A stretch of 64,000 bases of DNA from Halomicroarcula saliterrae (GTDB lineage: Archaea > Halobacteriota > Halobacteria > Halobacteriales > Haloarculaceae): positions 186,001-250,000 of the forward strand of contig NZ_JAMQON010000005.1 in assembly GCF_031624395.1 (NCBI RefSeq), written 5' to 3'. Both the position numbers and the translations under genes were made by a program. This document shows, in pieces, positions 1 to 8,964 of the stretch (its first letter is position 1; each line of letters begins with the position of its first letter). The notes under the pieces were generated by a model. That model had not been told where the DNA came from, searched no databases, and was given only the letters and a program-made list of their open reading frames with translations.

Positions 1-496
1 AGCCCGAGCGGGAACCCGAGGATGCTCCCGCCCCGTATCAGTCCCATACTGCGACCGCGCGAATCGGACGCGGTCACGTCCGCGGCGATGGTGTGGGAGG
101 TGGCGAACGTGAGCGCGCTGGCGGCACCGAGGAGGACGCGGGCGCCGAAGAACCACGCCTCGGGCATCGGTGCGCCGAGGCTGACCACGTATCCCAGCGT
201 CGCGACCGCCTGCAGTCCGAGGCCGGCGACAAACGGCGTGCGCGCCCCGAACTTGTCGACCAGCGCCCCCGCGGGTGCGTTGGCGACGAGCCGCGCGAAG
301 CGGTTTGCGCTCAGGATGAGGCCGACCAGAAACGGCGAGATGCCGAGGACGGACCCCAGAGCCGGGAATATCGGGAAGACGACGCCACCACCGAAACCGA
401 CGAAGAGTGTGCTGACAACGACGGAAGCGATGACGACCCGGGGCGATGGCTCCCCGTCGTCGCTCTCGCCGGGGTCGGCAGGTGCTGTGGCGGTCA
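1..496 (-). CDS. MFS transporter, N-terminal part (runs off the window)
   Basis: The reverse strand is open from ATG 496 to the window edge, about 165 residues. A short acidic cytosolic tail (MTATAPADPGESDDGEPSPR) is followed by hydrophobic segments typical of the first membrane helices of a major facilitator transporter. The loop between helices 2 and 3 carries the A-motif-like GALVDKFGART. The C-terminal two thirds lie outside the window, so the substrate cannot be guessed. It lies on the same strand as the ureohydrolase gene behind it, about 90 nt away, and could share a transcript. Confidence 0.85.
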
Positions 497-587
497 TTCG
501 GTCACCCACCAGCAAATATCGGTCGCCCGATTCCGGCCGGGCGCACCCGCTCGCCGAAACCAGCTGTCGGAGGCTCGCATCGTATCG

Positions 588-1601
588 CTACTGCGCCTTG
601 TCGTGAAATCGGGCTTCGAGGAACCGTGAAAGTGCGTTCGACCCGAGGAGCGACGTCGTGTTAGTCGGATCGATGCGTGGCGCGACCTCCATGAGGTCCG
701 CAGCGCCGATCGCGTCACACTCCCCGAGCAGGTCGACGGCGCGAAGGAACTGGTCGCTGGTCAGCCCACCGTGTTCGGGCGTCCCCGTCCCGGGTGCGAA
801 CCCGGGGTCGACGACGTCGATGTCCATGGTGAGGTAGACGTGGTCGGCCTTCGTGGTGACGTGGTCGATGGCTCCCTGGATACTCGATTCGATCCCTTTC
901 TCGTGGACGTCGCGGGCGTAGTCCACGTAGATATCTCGTTCCGCCTGAATCTCGAGGAACGATGGCCGCGAGTGGCCTCGAATGCCGACCATCGCGTGGC
1001 GGTCGTAGCTCCCATGTTCGGACTCGTCGATACGGGCCATCGGCGACCCGTGGTAATGTTTCCCGTAGAGGTCGCTGTCGTCGGAGGTGTCGGAGTGGGC
1101 GTCCAGATGGATCAGACCGATATCTTCACCGACCGCGTTGGCATACCCCACGAACGCTGGATAGGTGATGTAGTGGTCCCCCCCAAGCACGACCGGCATC
1201 GTCTCCGTGGCGACCTGCTCGACGTAGTCGACGACGAGCCGTCCCGTCTTCTCGATGTCGTTGGGCACGGTCGGGGCATCACCGCAGTCCCGGAGGGTGA
1301 CGGAGCTGTAGTCGGCCGTCCGTTCGGTCGGAAGCGTCACCGACTCGCCCTCGGAGTGGAAGCGGCGACCCTGCCACGCACTCGCTTCACGGAGTCCCGA
1401 TGGCCCGTGGCGGGTGCCCGGTTCCCTCGTGACCCCGCCGTCGAAGGGGACGCCGACGAACCCCGCGTCGACGTCGCCCGACAGGTCGGCCGGCTCACAC
1501 TGGGGTGCTCGGAGGAACGTCTCGATCCCGCCGTAGCTCGTTCCGTAACTATCACCGCTCGCTACTGTCTCGTCACGTTCCGCTGAGTCGTTTTCACTCA
1601 T
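588..1601 (-). CDS. Ureohydrolase (agmatinase/arginase superfamily), copy 1
   Basis: The 337-residue protein has the complete binuclear metal site of the arginase/agmatinase fold: GGDHYITYP (H143), HLDAHSD (D167, H169, D171) and MDID (D260, D262). The family hydrolyses guanidino or amidino compounds to release urea. The actual substrate (agmatine, guanidinobutyrate, guanidine or another) cannot be read from these motifs. A TTG codon at 1610 would add three residues, but ATG 1601 is preferred because a TATA-like TTTAATAC lies 28 nt upstream, as for a leaderless mRNA. It is paralogous to the gene at 2488-3471. The organism also degrades purines, so a ureide-linked role is possible, but this is inference. 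Confidence 0.85.
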   Translation of the reverse strand: MSENDSAERDETVASGDSYGTSYGGIETFLRAPQCEPADLSGDVDAGFVGVPFDGGVTREPGTRHGPSGLREASAWQGRRFHSEGESVTLPTERTADYSSVTLRDCGDAPTVPNDIEKTGRLVVDYVEQVATETMPVVLGGDHYITYPAFVGYANAVGEDIGLIHLDAHSDTSDDSDLYGKHYHGSPMARIDESEHGSYDRHAMVGIRGHSRPSFLEIQAERDIYVDYARDVHEKGIESSIQGAIDHVTTKADHVYLTMDIDVVDPGFAPGTGTPEHGGLTSDQFLRAVDLLGECDAIGAADLMEVAPRIDPTNTTSLLGSNALSRFLEARFHDKAQ

Positions 1602-1625
1602 CCACCACAACGAATTGCCGTTATT

Positions 1626-1633
1626 GTATTAAA
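1626..1633 (-). promoter_or_regulatory. TATA-like box of ureohydrolase copy 1
   Basis: TTTAATAC on the reverse strand is centred about 28 nt before ATG 1601, the normal archaeal TATA spacing for a leaderless transcript. It lies in an AT-rich stretch (about 1610-1735) within otherwise GC-rich DNA. Confidence 0.5.
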
Positions 1634-1792
1634 GCACCCGTACAAGGAATATATATTGTGGATTGAACCAATTAGTTCCAAGATTATCCAGATATCTGGG
1701 CTATTATCACTTAAACATTTAATTCTGTAGTGTGACTACTCCTCCGGACTGTCTGTCGCTGAGAAAACGTGGCGGTTCGACCGTTCCTGACG

Positions 1793-2488
1793 TCAGTCCG
1801 GGTCGTCCCAATCGCCCTTGTTGGGGAAGTCGACGAAGTCGTCGAGTTTCCCGCGAGCGTCCTCGAAGACCGACGAGCCGTGGAAGACGAGCCCCACGTC
1901 GAACGCGTACTGCTGCAACCGTTCGAGATTCCGTTCGGCGGCGACGAGGTCGTCCGAGTAGATTCCCTCGACGAGGACGAAGTAGCCGGCCGGGAGGCCG
2001 CGCCAGTCGGCACCGAGAACCGCGTCGCCCATGACCGCGAGGTCGCGGTCGGGCGCGACCAGTGCGTAGTTGTCGACGGAGTGGCCCGGGACGTGGACGG
2101 CCGTGAACGGCCCGACGGTATCGTCGTGACTGTAGCGGTGGTCAGGGTCGTTGTCTGCCGCCAGTGTGGACTCCTCGGGGACCCACGTCGTCGTGTCGTA
2201 GCGGTCGACGACGGCGTCGAATCCACCGTCGTGGTCGGGGTGAGCGTGCGTTACAATCAACCGCTCCGGTTCGATACCGACGCGCTCTATCCGGTCTATG
2301 AGCGTCTCGCTCGTCTCCGGGAGGCCGCAGTCGACCAGCGTCGGTCGGTCCCAGTCGAACAGATAGGCCCGGTACCGAGCCGGCTCGACCGTGAGCGTCA
2401 GGTCGTAGACGCCGTCTCCGAGTTCGGTGACCGGCTTGACAGTGTCCGGGCGACCCCGACGACTCGCGTGGTCCTCGCTGTCGGTCAT
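1793..2488 (-). CDS. Metallo-beta-lactamase fold hydrolase
   Basis: The 231-residue protein has the zinc-binding THAHPDHDGG motif (H81, H83, D85, H86), a second metal histidine in VHVPGH (about H136), an aspartate in VMGDAV (about D155) and a late FHG motif. This is the standard glyoxalase II/lactonase-type metallo-hydrolase layout. The start ATG at 2488 overlaps the TGA of the upstream ureohydrolase by one base (TGATG), so the two are translationally coupled. Longer in-frame extensions upstream are shadows of the ureohydrolase gene. The substrate is unknown; the coupling suggests an ester, thioester or lactone in the same pathway as the ureohydrolases. Confidence 0.85.
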   Translation of the reverse strand: MTDSEDHASRRGRPDTVKPVTELGDGVYDLTLTVEPARYRAYLFDWDRPTLVDCGLPETSETLIDRIERVGIEPERLIVTHAHPDHDGGFDAVVDRYDTTTWVPEESTLAADNDPDHRYSHDDTVGPFTAVHVPGHSVDNYALVAPDRDLAVMGDAVLGADWRGLPAGYFVLVEGIYSDDLVAAERNLERLQQYAFDVGLVFHGSSVFEDARGKLDDFVDFPNKGDWDDPD

Positions 2489-3471
2489 CAGCAGAACCGT
2501 CGTTCGAGGAACCGAGCGATTGCCATCGAACCGAGCATCGCCGTCGAATCGGTCGGGTCGAGTCTCGGGGCGACCTCCATCAGGTCCATCGCCGCGATGT
2601 CGGAGCACGCGCCCAGCCTGTCCATCGCCAGCAGGAGTTCGGAACTGGTCAGCCCGCCGGGCTCCGGCGTGCCGGTCCCGGGCGCGAACGCGGGGTCGAC
2701 GGCGTCGATATCGACGGTCAGATAGACGGCGTCCGTCCCGTCGGTGGCGTGCTGGATAGCGTGCTCGATAGCGGTCTCTATCCCCTTCTCGCGGATGTCG
2801 CGTGCGTAATCGACGTGGATGCCCCGCTCCGAAACGAGCTCGGGGAACCCGTCGCGTTCGTAACACCGTATCCCGACCATCGCGTGGGTCTCGTAGCTGG
2901 CGTCGGGTAGCTCGTCGATGCGAGCCATCGGCGAACCGTGCCAGTGGTCGCCGTATATCTCGGAGCCGTCGCTCGTGTCCGAGTGAGCGTCCAGATGAAT
3001 TAGCCCGATATCACCGTCGACAGCGTTTGCGACCCCGGCGAAGGAGGGGTAGGTGATGTAGTGATCCCCGCCCAGCACGACCGGGAACGCCGATTCGGTG
3101 ACGGCCTGGACGTACGCGGCAACCTGGTCGCGAGTGCGCTCGACATCGTTGGGAATCGTCGGCGCATCCCCGCAGTCACGCATCGCGATGTCGTCGTAAC
3201 TGACGTGGCGGTCGGTGTCGACGTTGTGCGCGCCCGCCGGTCCGCCGGCGAACGTCGATTGCCAGCTGCTCGCCGCTCGCAGGGCACCTGGTCCGTAGCG
3301 CGTCCCCGGTCGCCGCGAGACGCTGCCGTCGAACGGGACACCGACGAAGCCGACGTCGACGTCGTCAGTGAGCTCGTCGGGGTCCTCGGGCGCTGCGCCG
3401 AAGAAGGTGTCAATACCAGCGAAAGTGAGGTCCGGCGGACGGGTGGTCGGTTCTCTGATGTCGTTTGTCAT
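2488..3471 (-). CDS. Ureohydrolase (agmatinase/arginase superfamily), copy 2
   Basis: The 327-residue paralogue of the gene at 588-1601 has the same intact metal ligands: GGDHYIT (H137), HLDAHSD (D161, H163, D165) and VDID (D254, D256). Both share the N-terminal block GFVGVPFDG and the GDAPT-x-PND segment. ATG 3471 (MTNDIREP) is chosen; an 18-residue extension upstream has no family-like features. It is first in an operon with the metallo-beta-lactamase-fold gene, which begins on its stop codon. Two ureohydrolases this close suggest either different substrates or a hetero-oligomer. Confidence 0.85.
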   Translation of the reverse strand: MTNDIREPTTRPPDLTFAGIDTFFGAAPEDPDELTDDVDVGFVGVPFDGSVSRRPGTRYGPGALRAASSWQSTFAGGPAGAHNVDTDRHVSYDDIAMRDCGDAPTIPNDVERTRDQVAAYVQAVTESAFPVVLGGDHYITYPSFAGVANAVDGDIGLIHLDAHSDTSDGSEIYGDHWHGSPMARIDELPDASYETHAMVGIRCYERDGFPELVSERGIHVDYARDIREKGIETAIEHAIQHATDGTDAVYLTVDIDAVDPAFAPGTGTPEPGGLTSSELLLAMDRLGACSDIAAMDLMEVAPRLDPTDSTAMLGSMAIARFLERRFC

Positions 3472-3698
3472 TTGTATTCCGTATCGTCTGGCCGGTCGCG
3501 TGCCGGCTGACGGATACGGATGCATCTGGCTGACATCCGGAATAAACGCTGTCCATAAGCTATCGCATCGTCTCGTATGTTCACAGGGAGGTACAGGCGT
3601 GTGGTCACCCGTTGGGAGGTCTATCCACGTCTTCGAAGAATATTAGGGGGCAATGGGAGCCAGCCACACCTCTGATGTGTGCCGGTGTAACATAGGGG

Positions 3699-3712
3699 AA
3701 CGCTGAAGCGTT
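3699..3712. promoter_or_regulatory. Inverted repeat upstream of the isochorismatase-family gene
   Basis: AACGCT-GA-AGCGTT is a perfect 6-bp inverted repeat with a 2-nt spacer. It sits 25 nt before ATG 3737, in the 265-nt region between the divergent ureohydrolase operon and this gene. Its size and place suit a dimeric repressor operator or a 5' hairpin; the regulator is unknown. Confidence 0.35.
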
Positions 3713-3736
3713 GCTTTCCGGAACACGACGATTACG

Positions 3737-4480
3737 ATGCTCCCACCCACGGACGCACCGATTGGTACCACACCGGCACTGATAGTCGTCGACGCACAGG
3801 GTGGCTCACCTGACGTGGGCACCGACAGCCCGATGACCTCCGACTCGGGGTCGCTCCCGGGCGGCCGCGAGGCGGTCATCGAACAGATCAACGAAGTCGT
3901 CGGACACGCTCGTGACGCCGATGTCCCGATTATCTGGGGGAAAGAGGTCCATCGCCCCGACTTCGCCGACTACGGTGCCGAGTACGACTCCTGTGAACCC
4001 GAACACGCGATCGCCGGTGACGACGGGACACGGCTCGACGACCGACTCGTCGTCGACGAGGACGAACTCCCGCCGGCAGAGTACGTCGTCGGCAAGCAGC
4101 GGTACAACTTCTTCCACCGGACGGATATCGACCACATCCTCAGGACGTACGACGTCGACACCGTAATCCTCGTCGGCTTCATGACCCACATCTGTGTCCA
4201 CTACACGGCACACGGTGCCCACGAACACGACTACGCCTACCGCGTCGTCGAAGAGGGCACCGCCTCACCGACACAGGAGCTCCACGAGATCGGGCTTCGG
4301 ATGTTGCGGTACCTCCAGCCCCGCGGCGTCCGTAATCGCGACGAGGTCACGGCCGCTCTCGACGACTACGAGGGCAACCCGGTCGTCCGCCGGGTCAAAG
4401 AGACCGGGCTCGTCCACCCCGACACCGGTCCAGTCCAGCCACTGGACGGCGACCCGGACCCGCTCCGACCGTCGGAGTGA
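3737..4480 (+). CDS. Isochorismatase-family cysteine hydrolase
   Basis: The 247-residue protein has the family's catalytic triad in order: D19 in IVVDAQGG, K120 in VGKQRYNFF and C153 in THICVHYTAHGA. Members cleave amides, ureides or enol ethers through a cysteine acyl-enzyme (nicotinamidase, N-carbamoylsarcosine amidase, ureidoacrylate and biuret hydrolases). The C-terminal extension of about 50 acidic residues is longer than in minimal members. It is divergent from the ureohydrolase operon and 275 nt before an amidohydrolase. A carbamoyl-type amide as substrate would suit the nitrogen-rich context, but this is inference. Confidence 0.85.
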   Translation: MLPPTDAPIGTTPALIVVDAQGGSPDVGTDSPMTSDSGSLPGGREAVIEQINEVVGHARDADVPIIWGKEVHRPDFADYGAEYDSCEPEHAIAGDDGTRLDDRLVVDEDELPPAEYVVGKQRYNFFHRTDIDHILRTYDVDTVILVGFMTHICVHYTAHGAHEHDYAYRVVEEGTASPTQELHEIGLRMLRYLQPRGVRNRDEVTAALDDYEGNPVVRRVKETGLVHPDTGPVQPLDGDPDPLRPSE

Positions 4481-4754
4481 GGCTGCGCTCTAGTGCTCTC
4501 TGAACCATGACGACTTCGACAAAACGGGTCACCCGGGGCCAGCCACCCAGTAACCGCCCACACTGGTGCAGGCGACGCTTGACCGGGCCCACGAACGAAC
4601 CGACAGCAGACCGCGTGTTGCCGTCGCGTGCGGCGGACTGGGGCCGCGTGTCCCGCCGGAGCTTGACGGCACCCTATCCGCTCCACGCCCGGAGGCGGGC
4701 GGGGACGGGTTTGCGGCGACTGACCGAACAGCTGCTTCTCCACAGGGTCCCACG

Positions 4755-6305
4755 ATGAAATCGACACGGAATCTCGTTCTCACGAACGGTCGAATCCATC
4801 CACTGACGGGCGACGAGCCGGTCGAGAAGCTCCTCGCACAGGACGGAGAGATCGCCAGTGTCGGTACCGCCGACGGGCTCAACCGCGCGAGCGGCGCCGA
4901 GACGACGACGATAGACCTCGGCGGGCGGACCGTACTGCCCGGGTTCGTCGACGCACACACCCACATGGAAGTTATCGGCCAGTACCAACTGGAGGCCGAC
5001 CTCACCGATGCGAGCTCCCCCAGCGACTGTCTGGAGCGACTCGGATCGCTCCGTGACGAGCGCCGCGGGACCGATGACGAGTGGATACTTGGTTTCGGCT
5101 ACGACGAGAGCAACTGGGGCGGTGACTACCTCAGTCGTGACCAGCTCGACGAGGTGAGTACGGCCCGCCCGGTCATCGCCTACCGTGAAGATATGCACCT
5201 CGCGTCGGTCAACAGCGTGGTCCTCGACCGCTACGGCGACGAGTTGCCCGGCGACGACACGCGTACTGCGGGCGGCGAGCCGACGGGCGTGCTCGTCGAG
5301 GAAGCGGTCAACGTGCTCCGGGAAGCTACCAGCGCCGACCCCGACCGTACCCGCCAGTATCTCCTTGCGGCACAGGAGTACGCCAATCGTCGCGGCGTGA
5401 CGACCGTCCACGACATGGTCCGGCGGTCTCACGCGCCGCGGGTCTACCGCGACTTAGACAGTGCGGACGAACTCACTCTCCGCGTTCGCGTGAATTACTG
5501 GCGGGACCACCTCGATGCGGTGCTGGAGACGGGGCTACGGAGCAATCACGGCTCCGACCGTGTCCGGATGGGCGGTATCAAGACGTTCACCGACGGCAGC
5601 ATCGGCGGACGAACCGCCCGCCTCTCGGAACCGTACGCGGACGCCGGGTCGGGCGATTCGCCGCCTGACGAGCGTGGCGACTGGGTGGTCGACCCCGAAC
5701 AGCTGGCGGAACTGGTCGAACGCGTCGACGACGCCGGCCTCCAGATGACCGCTCACGCCATCGGCGACGAGGCGATCGCTGCGACGTTGGACGCCTACGA
5801 CAACACCGACGGCGAGCGCCACCGGGTCGAGCACGCGGAGGTACTCACGGACCCGCTAATCGAGCGGCTGGCCGCTGCTGATATCGTCGTGAGTGTCCAG
5901 CCGAACTTCCTGAAGTGGGCCCGGGAAGATGGACTGTACACGCGACGTCTCGGCGACGAGCGTCGCCTCGCCTCCAATCGCTTTGGCGACCTTCAGGCGG
6001 CCGGGGCCACGCTCGCGTTCGGCAGCGACTGTATGCCGCTCGCCCCGCTGTTCGGCATCGCGCAGGTGGTCGATGCACCGTCGCCCGAACAGCGGCTGTC
6101 GGTGACCGACGCACTGCGTGCGTACACCGTCGGCGCCGCGTACGCTGGCTTCGACGAGGAGCGTCTGGGCACTATCGAAGTCGGCAAGTCCGCCGACTTC
6201 GTCGTCCTCGAGGAGTCGCCCTGGGAAGCCGACGACATCGCCGACATCGACGTCGAAATGACGGTCGTCGGTGGCGACATCGTCTACGACGGGCGCGATC
6301 ACTGA
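4755..6305 (+). CDS. YtcJ-like metal-dependent amidohydrolase
   Basis: The 516-residue protein of the amidohydrolase superfamily, YtcJ-type, starts with the short beta-sandwich strand (NGRIHPLTGDEP). It has the metal-binding FVDAHTHME, the KTFTDGSIGG block with the candidate bridging lysine, AHAIGDEAI, VEHAEV and the late FGSDCMP, and it closes with a C-terminal sandwich (GKSADFVVLEESP). Family members hydrolyse amide or formamide bonds, but most have no known substrate. ATG 4755 is used; the 63-residue upstream extension has shadow-like composition and starts inside the intergenic region. It follows the isochorismatase-type gene on the same strand. Confidence 0.88.
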   Translation: MKSTRNLVLTNGRIHPLTGDEPVEKLLAQDGEIASVGTADGLNRASGAETTTIDLGGRTVLPGFVDAHTHMEVIGQYQLEADLTDASSPSDCLERLGSLRDERRGTDDEWILGFGYDESNWGGDYLSRDQLDEVSTARPVIAYREDMHLASVNSVVLDRYGDELPGDDTRTAGGEPTGVLVEEAVNVLREATSADPDRTRQYLLAAQEYANRRGVTTVHDMVRRSHAPRVYRDLDSADELTLRVRVNYWRDHLDAVLETGLRSNHGSDRVRMGGIKTFTDGSIGGRTARLSEPYADAGSGDSPPDERGDWVVDPEQLAELVERVDDAGLQMTAHAIGDEAIAATLDAYDNTDGERHRVEHAEVLTDPLIERLAAADIVVSVQPNFLKWAREDGLYTRRLGDERRLASNRFGDLQAAGATLAFGSDCMPLAPLFGIAQVVDAPSPEQRLSVTDALRAYTVGAAYAGFDEERLGTIEVGKSADFVVLEESPWEADDIADIDVEMTVVGGDIVYDGRDH

Positions 6306-6431
6306 ACGTCGCGCCACCAGTTCTCAGACGGGATATCCATCTTCGGCGCTGCTTCCCGCAGGCCGACCTCACCGAGCGTTCGTGATCTCTCGCTCAGCAA
6401 GTCAAGGGATTCTCGACGGGAGTTATGCTTT

Positions 6432-7733
6432 TCACTCCCGAGAGTCCGACGTTTGCGCGTGAACGTCGAGTTTCTCCGGCCCCACGTCTTTCACCGCTGG
6501 AACGCCACGTAACGGCGACCGAAGCGCGAAATAGAGACCGGCGAACCCGAATCCCCCAGCGGCTAGTCCCATCGTCGCCACCGTCCCCAACTGTTCTGCG
6601 AGGAGACCACCGACTAGCGAACCGATTGGCAGCGTGCCTGTGGATACCGTACCTTTGATAGCGGACACCCGGCCGAGCTGGTCGGCGGGGAACACCTTCT
6701 GACTCAACGTTTCGAGCATAACAGCGTCGATGCCAGCCGAAACCCACGCCAGACCAAACAGCACGACGGTGAGGACGACCGATGGCGAACCGACCGACCC
6801 GACCCAGAGCAGCGCTGAGAACACGTAGGTGATCGGCTTGAACCGACCGTAGGCCAGATGGGTCAGGCGTGATGCGGACACCGACCCCACAACTCGTCCG
6901 ATACCGAGCGCCCCCAGCAGGAGCCCGTAGATAGCCGGTCCACCGAGCATCTCTCCGAACGCTGGGAGGATTGCGAGCGTTACGCCGACGGCGAAGTTGA
7001 ACACTGCGGAAGTACCCATAATCTCCACAAACACGGTCCCTCGGAGCACGTCTACTCCCTCCCGCAGGTCTGCGAGGTACGTTGCGGTGGCTGACTCGCC
7101 GGCTCCGTCGCTGTCGTCGTCGACGACCGGAATCAGCATTCCGGAGAACAGGAGCCCTGCTACCGCGAAGGTGAACGTATCGAGGAGGAACAGCGTCGTC
7201 ACTCCGAAGGCGGCGATGAGCAGTCCACCCATCGCATCGAATACCATATCGAGTCCGTGCGTGATGGTCGTGAGCGCCGAGTTACTCCGCGACAACTGGT
7301 CTTCGGGGACGATTCGCGGGACGACCGTCGCCCGTAGCGGGTCCGCAACGAGGGTCATCAGCGACAGGACTGGAATCGTTACGAAAACGAGTGGAACGCT
7401 CAACGCTCCGGTAGACGCTGCGACGGTGAGCACGAGGATGGCACCGCCCTGCACCACCTGCGTCCCGACCAGCACGTGTTTGATTGGGAGCCGATCAATA
7501 AGGGGTCCAGCAGCGATCTGCAACAGGAACGGGAGGAGCAACAGCGAGTTCGCGGCGCCGGTCAAGAACGTGGAGCCACTGAGCTCGAAGACGGCCCAGA
7601 GGATAGCGACACTGTAGAGACTATCTCCGGCGTTCGTCACGAACTGGCCGACGAAGAACCGCAGGAAATCTCTGTTTTTCCAGAGCGGCGGAGACGCTTC
7701 CCTCTGGCTGTGGTCGTCACTCCGTGCTCTCAT
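6432..7733 (-). CDS. MFS exporter (MFS_3/macrolide-efflux-like)
   Basis: The 433-residue protein has about 12 hydrophobic segments. The N-terminus (WKNRDFLRFFVGQFV followed by an NAGD motif) is characteristic of MFS_3-type drug or siderophore exporters, with the A-motif-like GPLIDRLPIK after helix 2. It lies in the plasma membrane and exports an unknown compound. It converges with the amidohydrolase gene at 4755-6305 with a 126-nt gap, so it is transcribed on its own or from the 7.7-8.1 kb region. No regulator is adjacent. Confidence 0.85.
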   Translation of the reverse strand: MRARSDDHSQREASPPLWKNRDFLRFFVGQFVTNAGDSLYSVAILWAVFELSGSTFLTGAANSLLLLPFLLQIAAGPLIDRLPIKHVLVGTQVVQGGAILVLTVAASTGALSVPLVFVTIPVLSLMTLVADPLRATVVPRIVPEDQLSRSNSALTTITHGLDMVFDAMGGLLIAAFGVTTLFLLDTFTFAVAGLLFSGMLIPVVDDDSDGAGESATATYLADLREGVDVLRGTVFVEIMGTSAVFNFAVGVTLAILPAFGEMLGGPAIYGLLLGALGIGRVVGSVSASRLTHLAYGRFKPITYVFSALLWVGSVGSPSVVLTVVLFGLAWVSAGIDAVMLETLSQKVFPADQLGRVSAIKGTVSTGTLPIGSLVGGLLAEQLGTVATMGLAAGGFGFAGLYFALRSPLRGVPAVKDVGPEKLDVHAQTSDSRE

Positions 7734-8134
7734 ATCCCTCTCACCTCGCGTTCTCGCGCGACAGGGAGCACCTGAGGGTGTGCCTGCAGTGGCTGCTTCC
7801 GACGTGTCAACCGGGGGCGGTCTGTGTCGTGAGTCGGTACGTCTCTCTTTTCGTCCTGATAGAGGGGTCTCGGCGGCGTGATGTCGAGCGACATTTGCGT
7901 GGTTGCTCGTCGGGCGGACGTTGCGACTACGGAGTCCGTAGCGTAGCGACCCGGGTGCTGCAGCTATCCGGCCCAGTTGGCGGCCGGCCGCGGGAGGGGT
8001 ACAAAAATAGGTCGGCCGATACGTCGCCGGGTCATATGCCGCTCGTTTGAACTGTCTAGATAATCATCTTCATATATTTATCGCCTCTCACGAGCGACAG
8101 AACCGCTTTCACAGGGTATCTAATCAGGATGTTG
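7734..8134. other. Intergenic, no feature recognised
   Basis: This 401-nt gap is the upstream region of the MFS exporter and the downstream region of the HD hydrolase. Short open frames on the forward strand show no protein-like composition. A short AT-rich patch (about 8055-8085) after the HD gene could be a terminator. Confidence 0.4.
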
Positions 8135-8800
8135 TCACGTGTCTGTCGCTGCGCCCGTTTCCCGGGCGAACTGCGCGAAAAAGCGCTCCATGAACTCCCA
8201 CCGGGACTCGCCGAGCTGTCGGCCTGGAGCGGTGTACAATGCATCGAGACGCTCTCGTGCCCACTCCCGTAACAGGGCAATGTCCGGTCCCTCGGGGCGG
8301 GCCCCGTCGAGTGTGGTCGCGTCATCGATGACGGCATACTGATCGCCGGTTCGTCCCGAGCGTTCACCGACGATACAGGTCAGGCGAACGAGCCCGACAG
8401 CACCGGCCGCATCGAGCTTGTCAGCGTCGAAGAGCAACTTCGCCTCGGGTGTCTCGGGTGGTGGTGAGCTCGAACGGATGCTGTGGGTCCGCAGACAGTG
8501 CTCGATGGCGGTAATCCGCTCGGCCGTCACGTCCTCCTCCGCGAGAAGGGGCAATACTTCGTTCGCGGCCCAGTCGCCGTGGTCGTCGATCTCCCCGACA
8601 CGCTCGCGTGGTCGGCCGACATCGTGCAACCACGCCGCGGCCGCTAGAACGCCTCTATCGACCGGACCGGGATGCTGGTCCGCCAGCTGTACGGCGACGT
8701 CACGGACTCGCTTCGCGTGGAATATATCGTGTGCCGGGAGGGCCTCCGCGTAGTATGGTCGCGATAGCTCGCGGGCGCGGGGACCGATTCTGGAGGGCAT
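8135..8800 (-). CDS. HD-domain phosphohydrolase
   Basis: The 221-residue HD-superfamily protein has H28 in HDIFHAK, the metal-binding pair H59-D60 in AAWLHDVGR, H74 in IDDHGDWA and a later aspartate in LLFDADKLDA. This is the standard one-domain HD layout seen in nucleotide and (p)ppGpp-like phosphohydrolases. No additional sensory or synthetase domain is present, and the substrate is unknown. The start ATG 8800 is preceded by no clear TATA box. A 164-nt gap separates it from the alpha/beta hydrolase on the same strand. Confidence 0.85.
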   Translation of the reverse strand: MPSRIGPRARELSRPYYAEALPAHDIFHAKRVRDVAVQLADQHPGPVDRGVLAAAAWLHDVGRPRERVGEIDDHGDWAANEVLPLLAEEDVTAERITAIEHCLRTHSIRSSSPPPETPEAKLLFDADKLDAAGAVGLVRLTCIVGERSGRTGDQYAVIDDATTLDGARPEGPDIALLREWARERLDALYTAPGRQLGESRWEFMERFFAQFARETGAATDT

Positions 8801-8964
8801 TATCGTCGGGTCGTACGCCAGTCAATCATTTATTGAACAGGTTTGACGCGGACGGGACCGTCCGAAGTGTCCTCAGCGCCGCTTCCAGCGCGATACGTGC
8901 CAGACTCGTCTCACGAAGCCCACAAGAACCGCGATGACTTGCGGCCTGGTTTCTGTGGCCACTA

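Noticed and set aside
588-3471. Idea that the two ureohydrolases form a metformin- or guanidine-specific hydrolase
   Set aside because: The visible metal-site motifs are common to the whole superfamily; nothing in the sequence fixes the substrate, so it is kept only as a test suggestion.
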